A DNA stretch of 36,002 nucleotides from SAR92 clade bacterium. GTDB taxonomy: Bacteria; Pseudomonadota; Gammaproteobacteria; Pseudomonadales; Porticoccaceae. Positions 1 through 7,655 of the stretch are shown piece after piece. Each line of letters opens with the position of its first letter. Position 1 is the first letter of the stretch. The DNA is taken from assembly GCA_004211905.1 (NCBI GenBank), contig SHBP01000015.1, positions 1 through 36,002 on the forward strand, in the 5' to 3' direction. The notes beneath the pieces are model-generated. The model had not been told where the DNA came from and ran no database searches. It saw nothing but the letters and a program-made list of their open reading frames with translations. A program made the translations under genes and the position numbers.

Positions 1-25
1 AAAGCCCTACAAAAAAGAGTGAAAC

Positions 26-1042
26 ATGGCTAGTCATAATCTTTCATCAGCAACCCCAGCGTCTTTGGTAGACCCCTTTGGTAGGACCGTTGACTACCTC
101 CGTTTATCAGTAACAGATAGATGTAATCTCCGCTGTACTTACTGTATGGCTGAAGATATGACCTTCTTGCCGAGGCAGCAAATTCTTTCCCTTGAAGAGC
201 TTCGTGATGTGGCGACTGCCTTCGTTGAACTAGGTGTGAAAAAAATTCGTCTTACTGGTGGAGAGCCCCTTATTCGTCGAGACATTATTAAATTAGTTGA
301 TGCCATCGCCGGATTACAAGGCCTGGACGAAGTCACCATGACCACCAATGGGATGTTATTGCCCAAAATGTCGCAATCACTTAAAGACGCTGGTTTAGCT
401 AGACTCAACATCAGCGTAGATAGCCTTAAGCCAAAAAGGTTTAAAGAGTTAACACGGACAGGTGATCTGGAATTGTGGCATCAGGGCGTTCAAGCGGCAA
501 AACAAGCTAGATTTAATAAGCTTAAACTCAATGCTGTGATTTTAGACGGCTTTAACGATGATGAAGTTATCGATTTAGCACGTTTTGCGGTAGATAACGA
601 AATGGATATATCTTTCATAGAAGAAATGCCTCTTGGTGTCATTTCTTCTCATGAGAGATCAGCTACTCAAATATCAAGTGCGCACATACGTGAACAACTA
701 GACAGCGAGTTTAGTCTCGTTGATAGCGTAGAAACCACTGGTGGACCCTCACGCTATGTTCACATTGCTAACAGTTCAAGTAAAATTGGTTTTATTTCAC
801 CCATGTCGAATAATTTCTGTGAGTCTTGTAATCGGGTGAGAATGACGGCTGAAGGACGACTGCTTTTGTGTTTAGGAAATGAGCATAGTATGGATTTGCG
901 CTCGGTTATGCGGGGCAATCCTGGAGATACTGAGTTATTAAAGTCTAAGATTATTCAGGCATTACAAAATAAGCCAGAACGTCATTATTTTGACCCTGAC
1001 AAAATAGATATTGTAAGGTTTATGAACATGACCGGTGGCTGA
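26..1042 (+). CDS. moaA: GTP 3',8-cyclase MoaA
   Basis: Radical-SAM enzyme for the first step of molybdenum cofactor synthesis, in which GTP is rearranged to 3',8-cyclo-GTP (with MoaC giving cPMP) in the cytoplasm. The N-terminal 4Fe-4S motif CxxxCxxC is C33, C37 and C40. The second cluster is C265, C268 and C282, in the CxxC-13 residues-C arrangement typical of MoaA. The protein ends in Gly-Gly, the conserved C-terminal tail that reaches into the active site. The length of 338 aa is normal. The ATG has a weak AAGAG-type ribosome site just upstream. No other moa gene is visible in the window, and 72 nt separate this gene from the next, so it may end an operon that starts to the left. Confidence 0.96.
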   Translation: MASHNLSSATPASLVDPFGRTVDYLRLSVTDRCNLRCTYCMAEDMTFLPRQQILSLEELRDVATAFVELGVKKIRLTGGEPLIRRDIIKLVDAIAGLQGLDEVTMTTNGMLLPKMSQSLKDAGLARLNISVDSLKPKRFKELTRTGDLELWHQGVQAAKQARFNKLKLNAVILDGFNDDEVIDLARFAVDNEMDISFIEEMPLGVISSHERSATQISSAHIREQLDSEFSLVDSVETTGGPSRYVHIANSSSKIGFISPMSNNFCESCNRVRMTAEGRLLLCLGNEHSMDLRSVMRGNPGDTELLKSKIIQALQNKPERHYFDPDKIDIVRFMNMTGG

Positions 1043-1114
1043 GATGATTGATCAGTTACAGCCTTAATCTTAGGTTGATTTAAATATGCGAAAATTTAAG
1101 ACGAGTAATTTTGT

Positions 1115-2272
1115 ATGAGTGACTATCTCTATAGTGCTGTACCAGATGTGTTAGTGGGGCCGGAGGCTTCCAAACAGCTCGGGGATTTAGCAGTTAACAT
1201 GGGTATTACTCGAGCATTGATTGTTACTGATGGGGGAATTATTCAGTTTGGTCTCTTGGATAGAGCAACCAAGAGTCTTGATGCATGTAAGGTTGAGTAT
1301 GAGTTATACGCCGATGTTGTCGCGGATCCTCCTGAGTCAGTTGTGATGGATGCGGTGACAAAAGCTCAAGCGTTTAATTGCGATGGTGTTATTGGCTTTG
1401 GTGGCGGCAGCTCCATGGATGTAGCCAAATTATTGGCGGTGTTAATCAAAGGTGAGCAGTCTCTACCTGATATTTATGGCGTCGATCAAATTACTGGCGG
1501 TCGATTACCTTTAATTCAGGTACCCACTACTGCGGGAACAGGCTCTGAAGCAACAATGGTATCCATTATTACCACGGGAGAAACGACTAAGGCAGGGGTA
1601 GTAAGTCGTACACTATTAGCAGATAAAATCATTTTAGATGCCAGTTTGACCTTGGGTTTACCGCCGCACGTAACAGCTGCGACGGGGATTGATGCAATGG
1701 TTCATGCCATTGAAGCCTACACTTCGAAGCGCCTAAAAAATCCGTTGTCAGATATGCTCGCTCGAGAGGCGCTAAGGCTTCTTGCCGGTAATATCGTTGT
1801 TGCAGTAAAGCAGGGGGATAATCTAGATGCACGAGGCAGTATGTTGCTTGGTGCAATGCTTGCAGGTCAGGCATTCGCCAATGCACCGGTGGCGGCTGTG
1901 CACGCCCTCGCGTACCCTCTGGGTGGTAATTATCATATACCCCATGGTCTGAGTAATTCTTTGGTATTGCCCCATGTTATTCGCTTTAACGGGCCCTCAG
2001 CAGGAGATCTTTATAAAGAGATTGCTCCTTTGATTATGCCTGATAAGTCATTGCCCGATGACGTTTTGGTGATCACGGAAATGCTTGCAGAGTATTTCTT
2101 AAGTCTTGCTGAAGATTTAGGATTGCAAACCTCCCTGAGTCAGATGGATGTACCTATGGGTGATTTACCAAAACTTGCTGAAGAGGCTATGCTTCAGCAA
2201 AGGTTGTTAATTAATAATCCCCGAGAAGTTAGCTTAGATGATTCCTTAGAAATTTACCGTCAAGCCTATTAG
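1115..2272 (+). CDS. Iron-containing (type III) alcohol dehydrogenase family protein
   Basis: NAD(P)-dependent alcohol or aldehyde oxidoreductase of the Fe-ADH fold (385 aa, the usual length). The nucleotide-binding motif GGGSSMD is at residues 96-102. The four metal ligands of the family are present: D193, H197 (in GIDAMVHA), H263 and H277 (in HIPHG). The substrate cannot be read from the sequence. It is followed after 19 nt by a thioesterase gene and then by an SDR gene, all on the same strand, so I infer an operon handling an acyl or aldehyde intermediate. The ribosome site is weak (GAG a dozen bases before ATG). Confidence 0.92.
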   Translation: MSDYLYSAVPDVLVGPEASKQLGDLAVNMGITRALIVTDGGIIQFGLLDRATKSLDACKVEYELYADVVADPPESVVMDAVTKAQAFNCDGVIGFGGGSSMDVAKLLAVLIKGEQSLPDIYGVDQITGGRLPLIQVPTTAGTGSEATMVSIITTGETTKAGVVSRTLLADKIILDASLTLGLPPHVTAATGIDAMVHAIEAYTSKRLKNPLSDMLAREALRLLAGNIVVAVKQGDNLDARGSMLLGAMLAGQAFANAPVAAVHALAYPLGGNYHIPHGLSNSLVLPHVIRFNGPSAGDLYKEIAPLIMPDKSLPDDVLVITEMLAEYFLSLAEDLGLQTSLSQMDVPMGDLPKLAEEAMLQQRLLINNPREVSLDDSLEIYRQAY

Positions 2273-2291
2273 GTATTTGGGAGAAGACACA

Positions 2292-2726
2292 ATGAGCGAT
2301 GATCAGAGAGCCAATTATAGCTATTTTACCGATATAACTACTCGATGGATGGATAACGATATCTATGGACATGTAAATAATGTCGTCTATTACAGTTATT
2401 TTGATTCGGTGGCGAATAAGTATCTGATAGAAGAGGGCGGCTTAGATATCGAAAACTCTCAGGTTGTAGGTTTTGTGGTTGCATCGAATTGTCAGTACAA
2501 ATCCCCTATTGCTTACCCACAAGCCATAAACGCAGGATTGCGGGTTAATCATTTGGGTAATAGTTCTGTGGAGTACGGAATTGGTATTTTTCAGGAAGGT
2601 TCTGCCGTTGCATCTGCCATGGGAACCTTCACTCACGTTTTTGTAGATCGATCTACCGATAAGCCGGTGGCGATACCAGATTCAATTAGATCTGCTTTAG
2701 AGGCTGTGTTAATCAAGGACGCTTAG
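2292..2726 (+). CDS. Hot-dog fold acyl-CoA thioesterase (4HBT/YbgC type)
   Basis: Small single hot-dog protein of 144 aa that should hydrolyse an acyl-CoA thioester in the cytoplasm. The 4HBT signature is at residues 18-30 (R-W-M-D-N-D-I-Y-G-H-V-N-N), with D21 in the position of the catalytic Asp of the 4-hydroxybenzoyl-CoA thioesterase family. I chose the ATG at 2292 over an in-frame TTG at 2277 because GGGAGA at 2279-2284 is well placed for the ATG. It lies between the Fe-ADH (19 nt upstream) and an SDR (19 nt downstream). The substrate is unknown: many members act on branched, aromatic or short-chain acyl-CoA. Confidence 0.88.
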   Translation: MSDDQRANYSYFTDITTRWMDNDIYGHVNNVVYYSYFDSVANKYLIEEGGLDIENSQVVGFVVASNCQYKSPIAYPQAINAGLRVNHLGNSSVEYGIGIFQEGSAVASAMGTFTHVFVDRSTDKPVAIPDSIRSALEAVLIKDA

Positions 2727-2745
2727 ACATCTAAAGGAGATTGTC

Positions 2746-3546
2746 GTGGAGTTTAAAAACAAAGTTGTTGTTGTTACTGGGGGCGCCAATGGCATAGGGC
2801 GCTCACTATGTGTTGAGTTTGCAAATGCTGGAGCCAAGGTTGCAGTGGTTGATTTAGAAGCTAAACCTGCCAGTGATGTAGCTGAGTTGGTTGATGGAAT
2901 CGGTCTCAAGGCTGACGTTGGCATTGAAAAAGATATTCAGACCATGATGGATGAAGTTGAATCATCACTGGGTCCAGTCGATATTTTTGTATCTAACGCC
3001 GGTATTTCCTTTGGGGATGGGCCTGACTGGATGGCGGCGTCAGCACCTGATGAAGCTTGGGAAACCAGTTGGAAGGTTAATGTTATGGCTCACGTTTATG
3101 CTGCTCGAGCAGTGGTGCCAGGCATGATTAAGCGCGGCGGCGGATATCTAGTCAATGTAGCTTCAGGAGCATCTTTACTGTGCCAAGTCGGCGATGCAGC
3201 TTACTCGACGACTAAAACCGCGGCTCTAGGTTTTGCTGAGTCCTTGGCGATTACCCATGGAGATGACAATATTAAGGTATCTGTGGTTTGCCCTCTATAT
3301 GTTGCAACCCGAATGACAGAAGGCGGTCGAGGCGTAAGCGGCCAAGATGAAGTGATGACTGCGGATGATGCGGCTAAATCAATACTAAAGGGCATGCATG
3401 ATGGAGACTTTCTAATTTCACCTCATGCTGAATTAACTCAATATGTAGAGCAAAAGGGACAAGATTATGATCGTTGGATTAGTGGCATGAGAAGAATGCG
3501 CCGAGGAATGGTACAGCAAAATCCAGAATATGATTACAAGCGATAA
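2746..3546 (+). CDS. Short-chain dehydrogenase/reductase (classical SDR)
   Basis: Classical SDR of 266 aa. The Rossmann motif TGGxxGIG is at residues 11-18. An Asp ends the second beta-strand (VVDLE), which favours NAD(H) over NADP(H). The NAG motif appears as SNAG, and the catalytic Y153-xxx-K157 (YSTTK) is preceded by a conserved Ser in NVASGAS. The start is GTG, supported by AAAGGAGA at 2733-2740. The stop lies only 6 nt before the next gene. The substrate cannot be deduced. The neighbouring Fe-ADH and thioesterase point to alcohol/ketone and acyl-CoA chemistry. Confidence 0.92.
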   Translation: MEFKNKVVVVTGGANGIGRSLCVEFANAGAKVAVVDLEAKPASDVAELVDGIGLKADVGIEKDIQTMMDEVESSLGPVDIFVSNAGISFGDGPDWMAASAPDEAWETSWKVNVMAHVYAARAVVPGMIKRGGGYLVNVASGASLLCQVGDAAYSTTKTAALGFAESLAITHGDDNIKVSVVCPLYVATRMTEGGRGVSGQDEVMTADDAAKSILKGMHDGDFLISPHAELTQYVEQKGQDYDRWISGMRRMRRGMVQQNPEYDYKR

Positions 3547-3552
3547 ATCAAT

Positions 3553-4611
3553 ATGAAACGATCAGCACTTTTTAGTAGCCTGTTAAGCCAAGCAAAAATA
3601 TCATCCCTCATTGTCCTGTTATTGAGTGGCTTCGCCGTTGGCATTGACTTCGAAGAATATGACGATGACGTGGCAGCGTTGCTACGCGAGTATCAAAGTC
3701 ATTCAGATTCAAAGGGTTCGTACAATCCATCAGTTTTGTCTTTTAATGAGACGGAAGAAGCCAATACTCTGGTAGATTTTGAAAATGGTCTGATCTTTTT
3801 GACAGCAATTACACCAGAGACATTAAAGCAGTCAATTATCGACGTGTTACTCACACAAATCGATCCCTCAGTGATCGATGCTAAAACAGCTCAAGATTTT
3901 GGACTAATCAATGAAACAACCAACAAACCATTCTTTTGGGGTCAGGTCTTAGATCATAAAGGCAGGCCCATACAGGCAAGGCGTGCTGCCGCAGACTTTG
4001 CTGATGTTTTACTGCGGCGAAAGTCATTTGAAGCTGGAAGATTTAGTGTGTCCATCAATATGGTGGAAACTCATAAAGCTATTGCCGGCAGTAAATATGT
4101 AAAATATGCTAAAAAAGCTAGCCGCCAACACAATGTGTCTGTTTCTCTAATGATGGCTATCATGGAAACCGAAAGTTCTTTTAATCCACTGGCTCGCTCT
4201 CGGTCGAATGCTCTTGGGTTGATGCAAATTAAAGCTGACACCGCAGGCAGAGATTATTTCTCGCTAATTAAGGGCTACAAACACACACCGTCACCAAATT
4301 TTTTATATCGCCCTGAAAATAATATTGAGGTCGCTGCAGGCTATCTAAATATTCTGAGTAATCGCTATTTGGTAGGTATTCGCGATCCGAAGAAACTTGA
4401 GTATGCGATGATCTCTAGCTACAACGGTGGAGCAGGCAACCTTTGGCGCAGCCTTAACAAGAGGGGTAATAAAACTAAAGCAATTGCGCGCATCAATAAG
4501 ATGTCGACTAAAGACTTTTACTGGTTTCTTACTAATCGGCATATTCGGGAGGAAACAAGAAACTACGTTAAAAAAGTGAGTGGTAAAAAACGAAAGTACG
4601 TAAATTTATAG
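3553..4611 (+). CDS. mltC: MltC-like membrane-bound lytic murein transglycosylase
   Basis: Cleaves the MurNAc-GlcNAc bond of peptidoglycan to 1,6-anhydro products. Residues about 60-175 match the MltC N-terminal (DUF3393-type) region (FENG... LLTQIDPSVID... PFFWGQVLDHKGRPI... AADFADVL). Residues about 185-330 form the SLT lysozyme-like domain, with catalytic E207 in ETESSFNP, then GLMQI, AGYLNIL and SSYNGG. The length (352 aa) is close to E. coli MltC. Oddity: the N-terminus is a hydrophobic export signal or anchor (about residues 12-30) but contains no lipobox cysteine, whereas enterobacterial MltC is a lipoprotein. There is no strong ribosome site, and the start is 6 nt after the SDR stop, so translation may be coupled. 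Confidence 0.9.
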   Translation: MKRSALFSSLLSQAKISSLIVLLLSGFAVGIDFEEYDDDVAALLREYQSHSDSKGSYNPSVLSFNETEEANTLVDFENGLIFLTAITPETLKQSIIDVLLTQIDPSVIDAKTAQDFGLINETTNKPFFWGQVLDHKGRPIQARRAAADFADVLLRRKSFEAGRFSVSINMVETHKAIAGSKYVKYAKKASRQHNVSVSLMMAIMETESSFNPLARSRSNALGLMQIKADTAGRDYFSLIKGYKHTPSPNFLYRPENNIEVAAGYLNILSNRYLVGIRDPKKLEYAMISSYNGGAGNLWRSLNKRGNKTKAIARINKMSTKDFYWFLTNRHIREETRNYVKKVSGKKRKYVNL

Positions 4612-4682
4612 ACACACAACAAGATTTATTGTTTTCTTCAATTACACAGGATAATCGAGTATCAACAAAAGGTTTCTACGGT

Positions 4683-5297
4683 ATGTCTGATGACGTTCCA
4701 AATAATTCAGCCCAGGAAGGACGGCTGCAACGGAAGGCGTCGGTAAAAGGCAGTTTCATTTCTACATTTAGACAAGTTTTTTTGCGTCATGGTTTGACCA
4801 TGGGGTTCATAGCCGTGTGTTGTCTCATATTGCCTGAAGTATCTCAGGCTATTGCCTGGAGTTCATCGCCATTGATGTCAGCACCAATATACTATTTTGG
4901 GGTTTCGGTTGGGCTGTTGTTATTTTTTTTCATTTTTCTTCGATTGAAAGGGCATCAACTGACACAAACGCAAGTGGCTTGGCTTGGCTATTTATTATTT
5001 ATTTCGGTAGTGGAAGAGTTTGCATTTCGACTGATGCTCCCCAGCCTGCTTGTGGGGGTGATGGGCATAATTCCCGCGGCTGTTTTGAGTAATGTGCTGT
5101 TTGCAAGTATCCACTACATCACATTGCGCTGGAAGCTCATCAACTGTTTGGGGGTCTTCTTCGGAGGTATGGGGTTAAGTCGTCTGTTGAGCAATACAGA
5201 GGATATTGCCTTGGTGATTTTGGTGCATTGGTTTTTTACATTTTTAAACACGCCGACTTCGCCCAATCGACAAGCGCAGGCAGTAGTCAGCGAGTAA
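4683..5297 (+). CDS. CPBP-family glutamic intramembrane protease (Abi/Rce1 type)
   Basis: Integral membrane protein of 204 aa with several hydrophobic segments. It carries the three CPBP motifs: E111-E112-x-x-x-R116 (EEFAFR), H144 in FASIHY, and H182...N189 in HWFFTFLN. These are the catalytic or metal-site residues of the Rce1/MrtA-like protease family. I chose the ATG at 4683, with AAAGG about 10 nt upstream. An in-frame TTG at 4629 would add 18 residues but has no ribosome site. The target is unknown; some family members serve protein-sorting (CTERM) systems, but no such substrate is visible here. It follows mltC by 71 nt and converges with tesB. Confidence 0.85.
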   Translation: MSDDVPNNSAQEGRLQRKASVKGSFISTFRQVFLRHGLTMGFIAVCCLILPEVSQAIAWSSSPLMSAPIYYFGVSVGLLLFFFIFLRLKGHQLTQTQVAWLGYLLFISVVEEFAFRLMLPSLLVGVMGIIPAAVLSNVLFASIHYITLRWKLINCLGVFFGGMGLSRLLSNTEDIALVILVHWFFTFLNTPTSPNRQAQAVVSE

Positions 5298-5305
5298 ATT
5301 TAAGT

Positions 5306-6187
5306 TTACTGGCTATGAAGCCTCATTAAGCCTTCCTGAATAGTGCTCGCCACTAACCTACCATCTTGAGTGTAAAAGGTACCTCGGCTTAGGCCTCGAG
5401 CGCGACTCGAGCGAAGACTGTCCATGTGATAAAGCATCCATTCGTCGGCTCTAAACCTATCATGAAACCAAATACAGTGATCAAGAGACGCTGGCTGTAA
5501 TTTGGGATTCATTATGCTCACCGCATGGGGAAGCAGGGACGTGCTCATTAAGCTGAAGTCCGATGCATAGGCAAGTATTGCGTGATGCAGACTTATATCC
5601 GTTTTACTTGGTAATTGACCTGCTACCTTGATCCAAATTAATTGCTCAGGCTTCCTCGGGGAGGGGTCCAAGTAATCAACAGGTTCAACTGATCGCATTT
5701 GGATAGGCCGCAGCGAGGGTCGATGTTTAGACGACTTAGTTTTAGTTGAGGGGTTCAATTGCTCCCTAATTTTAGCCCATCGATGGTTATCATCTTCAAG
5801 ATCATCAGGGCCGGGACAGTCCGGCATATCAGCTTGGTGGTTTAAGCCCTCCTCAAGAACTTGGAACGACATTTCCGTGTTAAAAATAGCCTTTCCGCGC
5901 TGAGACGCAACTACTCTGCGGGTAGTAAATGAGCCACCATCACGGATATTATCGACTTCGTATAAGATTGGCACATTTGGATCGCCAGGGCGTAAAAAAT
6001 ATGCATGCTGAGAATGTACAAGGCGTTCTTTATCAACTGTATCTTGAGCAGCACGCATTGCCTGAGCAAACACCTGTCCTCCAAAAACTCTAGAATTAGT
6101 AGTTTCTGGGGTTGTGCCGCGGTAGATGTTCGTGTCAATCTTTTCTAGATCAAGTATGTTGAGCAACTTTTGTAAAGCTTTAGACAT
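5306..6187 (-). CDS. tesB: Acyl-CoA thioesterase II (TesB)
   Basis: Double hot-dog thioesterase of 293 aa that hydrolyses medium- to long-chain acyl-CoA. The TesB signature is clear: GGQVFAQAM and HSQHAYFLRPGD in the N-terminal half, and ASLDHCIWFH, RGTFYTQDGRLVAS and TIQEGLMR in the C-terminal half. The catalytic residues of E. coli TesB (D204, T228, Q278) correspond to D210, S234 and Q284; Ser replaces Thr. The ATG at 6187 is preferred to an in-frame TTG at 6193 because AAGGA lies 9 nt before the ATG and only 3 nt before the TTG. It is divergent from the acyl-CoA dehydrogenase operon, which fits a fatty-acyl or related acyl-CoA context. Confidence 0.95.
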   Translation of the reverse strand: MSKALQKLLNILDLEKIDTNIYRGTTPETTNSRVFGGQVFAQAMRAAQDTVDKERLVHSQHAYFLRPGDPNVPILYEVDNIRDGGSFTTRRVVASQRGKAIFNTEMSFQVLEEGLNHQADMPDCPGPDDLEDDNHRWAKIREQLNPSTKTKSSKHRPSLRPIQMRSVEPVDYLDPSPRKPEQLIWIKVAGQLPSKTDISLHHAILAYASDFSLMSTSLLPHAVSIMNPKLQPASLDHCIWFHDRFRADEWMLYHMDSLRSSRARGLSRGTFYTQDGRLVASTIQEGLMRLHSQ

Positions 6188-6213
6188 CCACAATGGTCCT
6201 TGTGATCAGGTCG

Positions 6214-6226
6214 TTAATATTATTAA
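6214..6226. promoter_or_regulatory. 13-bp AT-rich palindrome upstream of tesB
   Basis: Perfect inverted repeat TTAATA-T-TATTAA, 27 nt upstream of the tesB start in the divergent tesB/acyl-CoA dehydrogenase spacer. It could be an operator or part of the tesB promoter. A palindrome of this composition also arises often by chance in AT-rich DNA. Confidence 0.3.
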
Positions 6227-6403
6227 TCTGCAAATTATATAGTTAACTCACAACAATATAGCAAACAAGCACCTAGCATTCGTGGGCGGTGAGTCACCGA
6301 AATTCTTGAAAGCAAGCATAACCTACTGTACCTTCGAGTTCCTCAAAAAAAGCATATTTCATTTAGAATTTCAGCGTCAGCTCTTTCGTTGACGCGGCAA
6401 TCT

Positions 6404-6424
6404 ATTGACATATATACTGTCAAT
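6404..6424. promoter_or_regulatory. 21-bp palindromic operator candidate (copy 1)
   Basis: Perfect 7-bp arms ATTGACA and TGTCAAT separated by 7 nt, 28 nt upstream of the first acyl-CoA dehydrogenase start. A matching 21-bp element with ATTGAC and GTCAAT arms occurs at 8851-8871 before the next transcription unit. The left arm contains a -35-like TTGACA, but I see no convincing -10 at 16-18 nt. A second short inverted repeat, GCGTCA/TGACGC (6374-6395), lies just upstream. The size and symmetry suit a dimeric repressor such as a TetR-type acyl-CoA-responsive regulator. The regulator itself is not identified. Confidence 0.6.
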
Positions 6425-6452
6425 ATGTAATTAGATCAAGTGGGAGCCTAAT

Positions 6453-7634
6453 GTGAGTAGTTTAGAGAGTTTCAGACAAGAAACACGAGAATGGTTAGAA
6501 GAAAACTGCCCTGAGAGTATGCGGTCGCCAATGACTAACGTTGAGAATGATCAATGTTGGGGTGGTCGTAAATGGACTTTTAAGAGTGAAGATCAAAAAT
6601 TATGGATGGAAAGAATGGGTGCCAAGGGTTGGACTGCGCCAGATTGGCCCAAAGAGTATGGTGGAGGTGGTTTAAACAAAGAAGAGCTCAAAGTTTTAAA
6701 GTCAGAGTTGGCTCGCATTAGAGCGCGCTCACCTTTAGATAGTTTTGGAATTTGGATGATTGGTCCAGCGCTTTTAAAGTTTGGTTCTGAAGCGTTGAAA
6801 CAACAACATCTGCCGCCAATTGTACGCGGTGAAATCCGTTGGTGTCAGGGTTACAGCGAACCCGGTGCTGGATCTGATTTAGCCGGATTGCAAAGTAAAG
6901 CTGTCGATATGGGGGACCACTTTATTGCCAATGGACAAAAAGTTTGGACTTCATACGGAGATAAAGCAGATTGGATGTTCTGCCTACTGCGCACGGATCC
7001 CGATGCGAAAAAACAAATGGGTATTAGCTTAGTATTATTTGACATGGAAACCCCTGGGGTAACGCCAAAACCAATTAAATTGATCTCCGGCAGTTCACCT
7101 TTCTGTGAAACCTTCCTTGATGATGTAAGAGTGGAGAAGGATCAGGTCGTAGGAGAGGTTAACCAAGGTTGGACCATTGCCAAGTACCTTCTAACCCATG
7201 AGCGGGAAATGATAGGTGGCTTTGGCATTTCTGCCGCAGGATCCAAAACTCTTGGTGCGTTAGCAGCAGAGACAGTTGGCACGACAAATGGTCGCCTAGA
7301 CGACCTATTTTTGCGCACTGATATTGCAAAATGGGAAATTGATGCAGCCTCTTTCGCTTTTACAGCAGAAAGAGTGACCGATGAAGTTAAATCTGGAAGT
7401 GGTGTTGGAGCAACCTCTGCAATGTTGAAATATTACGGCACAGAGCTTAACAAGCGTCGTTTTGAGCATTTGGTCAAGATAAACGGCAGTAACTCTATGA
7501 TTTGGGAAGGAGATGTCTCAAAAAATGGTTGGTTACCGAAAACATGGTTGCGTACCAAGGGGAATTCAATTGAAGGTGGAACATCTGAAGTTCAGTTGAA
7601 TATTATCGCTAAAAATATCCTCGGATTGGGTTAA
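6453..7634 (+). CDS. Acyl-CoA dehydrogenase, large (catalytic) subunit type
   Basis: FAD-dependent alpha,beta-dehydrogenase of acyl-CoA (393 aa). It shows the ACAD features GYSEPGAGSDLAG and NGQKVWTSYGDKADW in the flavin region, and a C-terminal IEGGTSEVQLNIIAKNILGLG. In that motif E374 is in the place of the catalytic base and contributes to FAD binding. The start is GTG at 6453, with GGGAG at 6442-6446; the overlapping ATG two bases earlier runs straight into a stop. The next gene, 21 nt on, is a second ACAD without this glutamate. I infer that the two form a heteromer, as in actinobacterial FadE alpha2-beta2 enzymes acting on steroid side chains. The substrate here is unknown. Confidence 0.92.
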   Translation: MSSLESFRQETREWLEENCPESMRSPMTNVENDQCWGGRKWTFKSEDQKLWMERMGAKGWTAPDWPKEYGGGGLNKEELKVLKSELARIRARSPLDSFGIWMIGPALLKFGSEALKQQHLPPIVRGEIRWCQGYSEPGAGSDLAGLQSKAVDMGDHFIANGQKVWTSYGDKADWMFCLLRTDPDAKKQMGISLVLFDMETPGVTPKPIKLISGSSPFCETFLDDVRVEKDQVVGEVNQGWTIAKYLLTHEREMIGGFGISAAGSKTLGALAAETVGTTNGRLDDLFLRTDIAKWEIDAASFAFTAERVTDEVKSGSGVGATSAMLKYYGTELNKRRFEHLVKINGSNSMIWEGDVSKNGWLPKTWLRTKGNSIEGGTSEVQLNIIAKNILGLG

Positions 7635-7655
7635 CAGACTATATAGGTACATATC

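Noticed and set aside
6405..6433. Sigma-70 promoter using TTGACA in the operator at 6404-6424
   Set aside because: The -35 box is perfect but no hexamer at 16-18 nt resembles TATAAT (best is TAATTA), so a promoter at this exact place is not supported.
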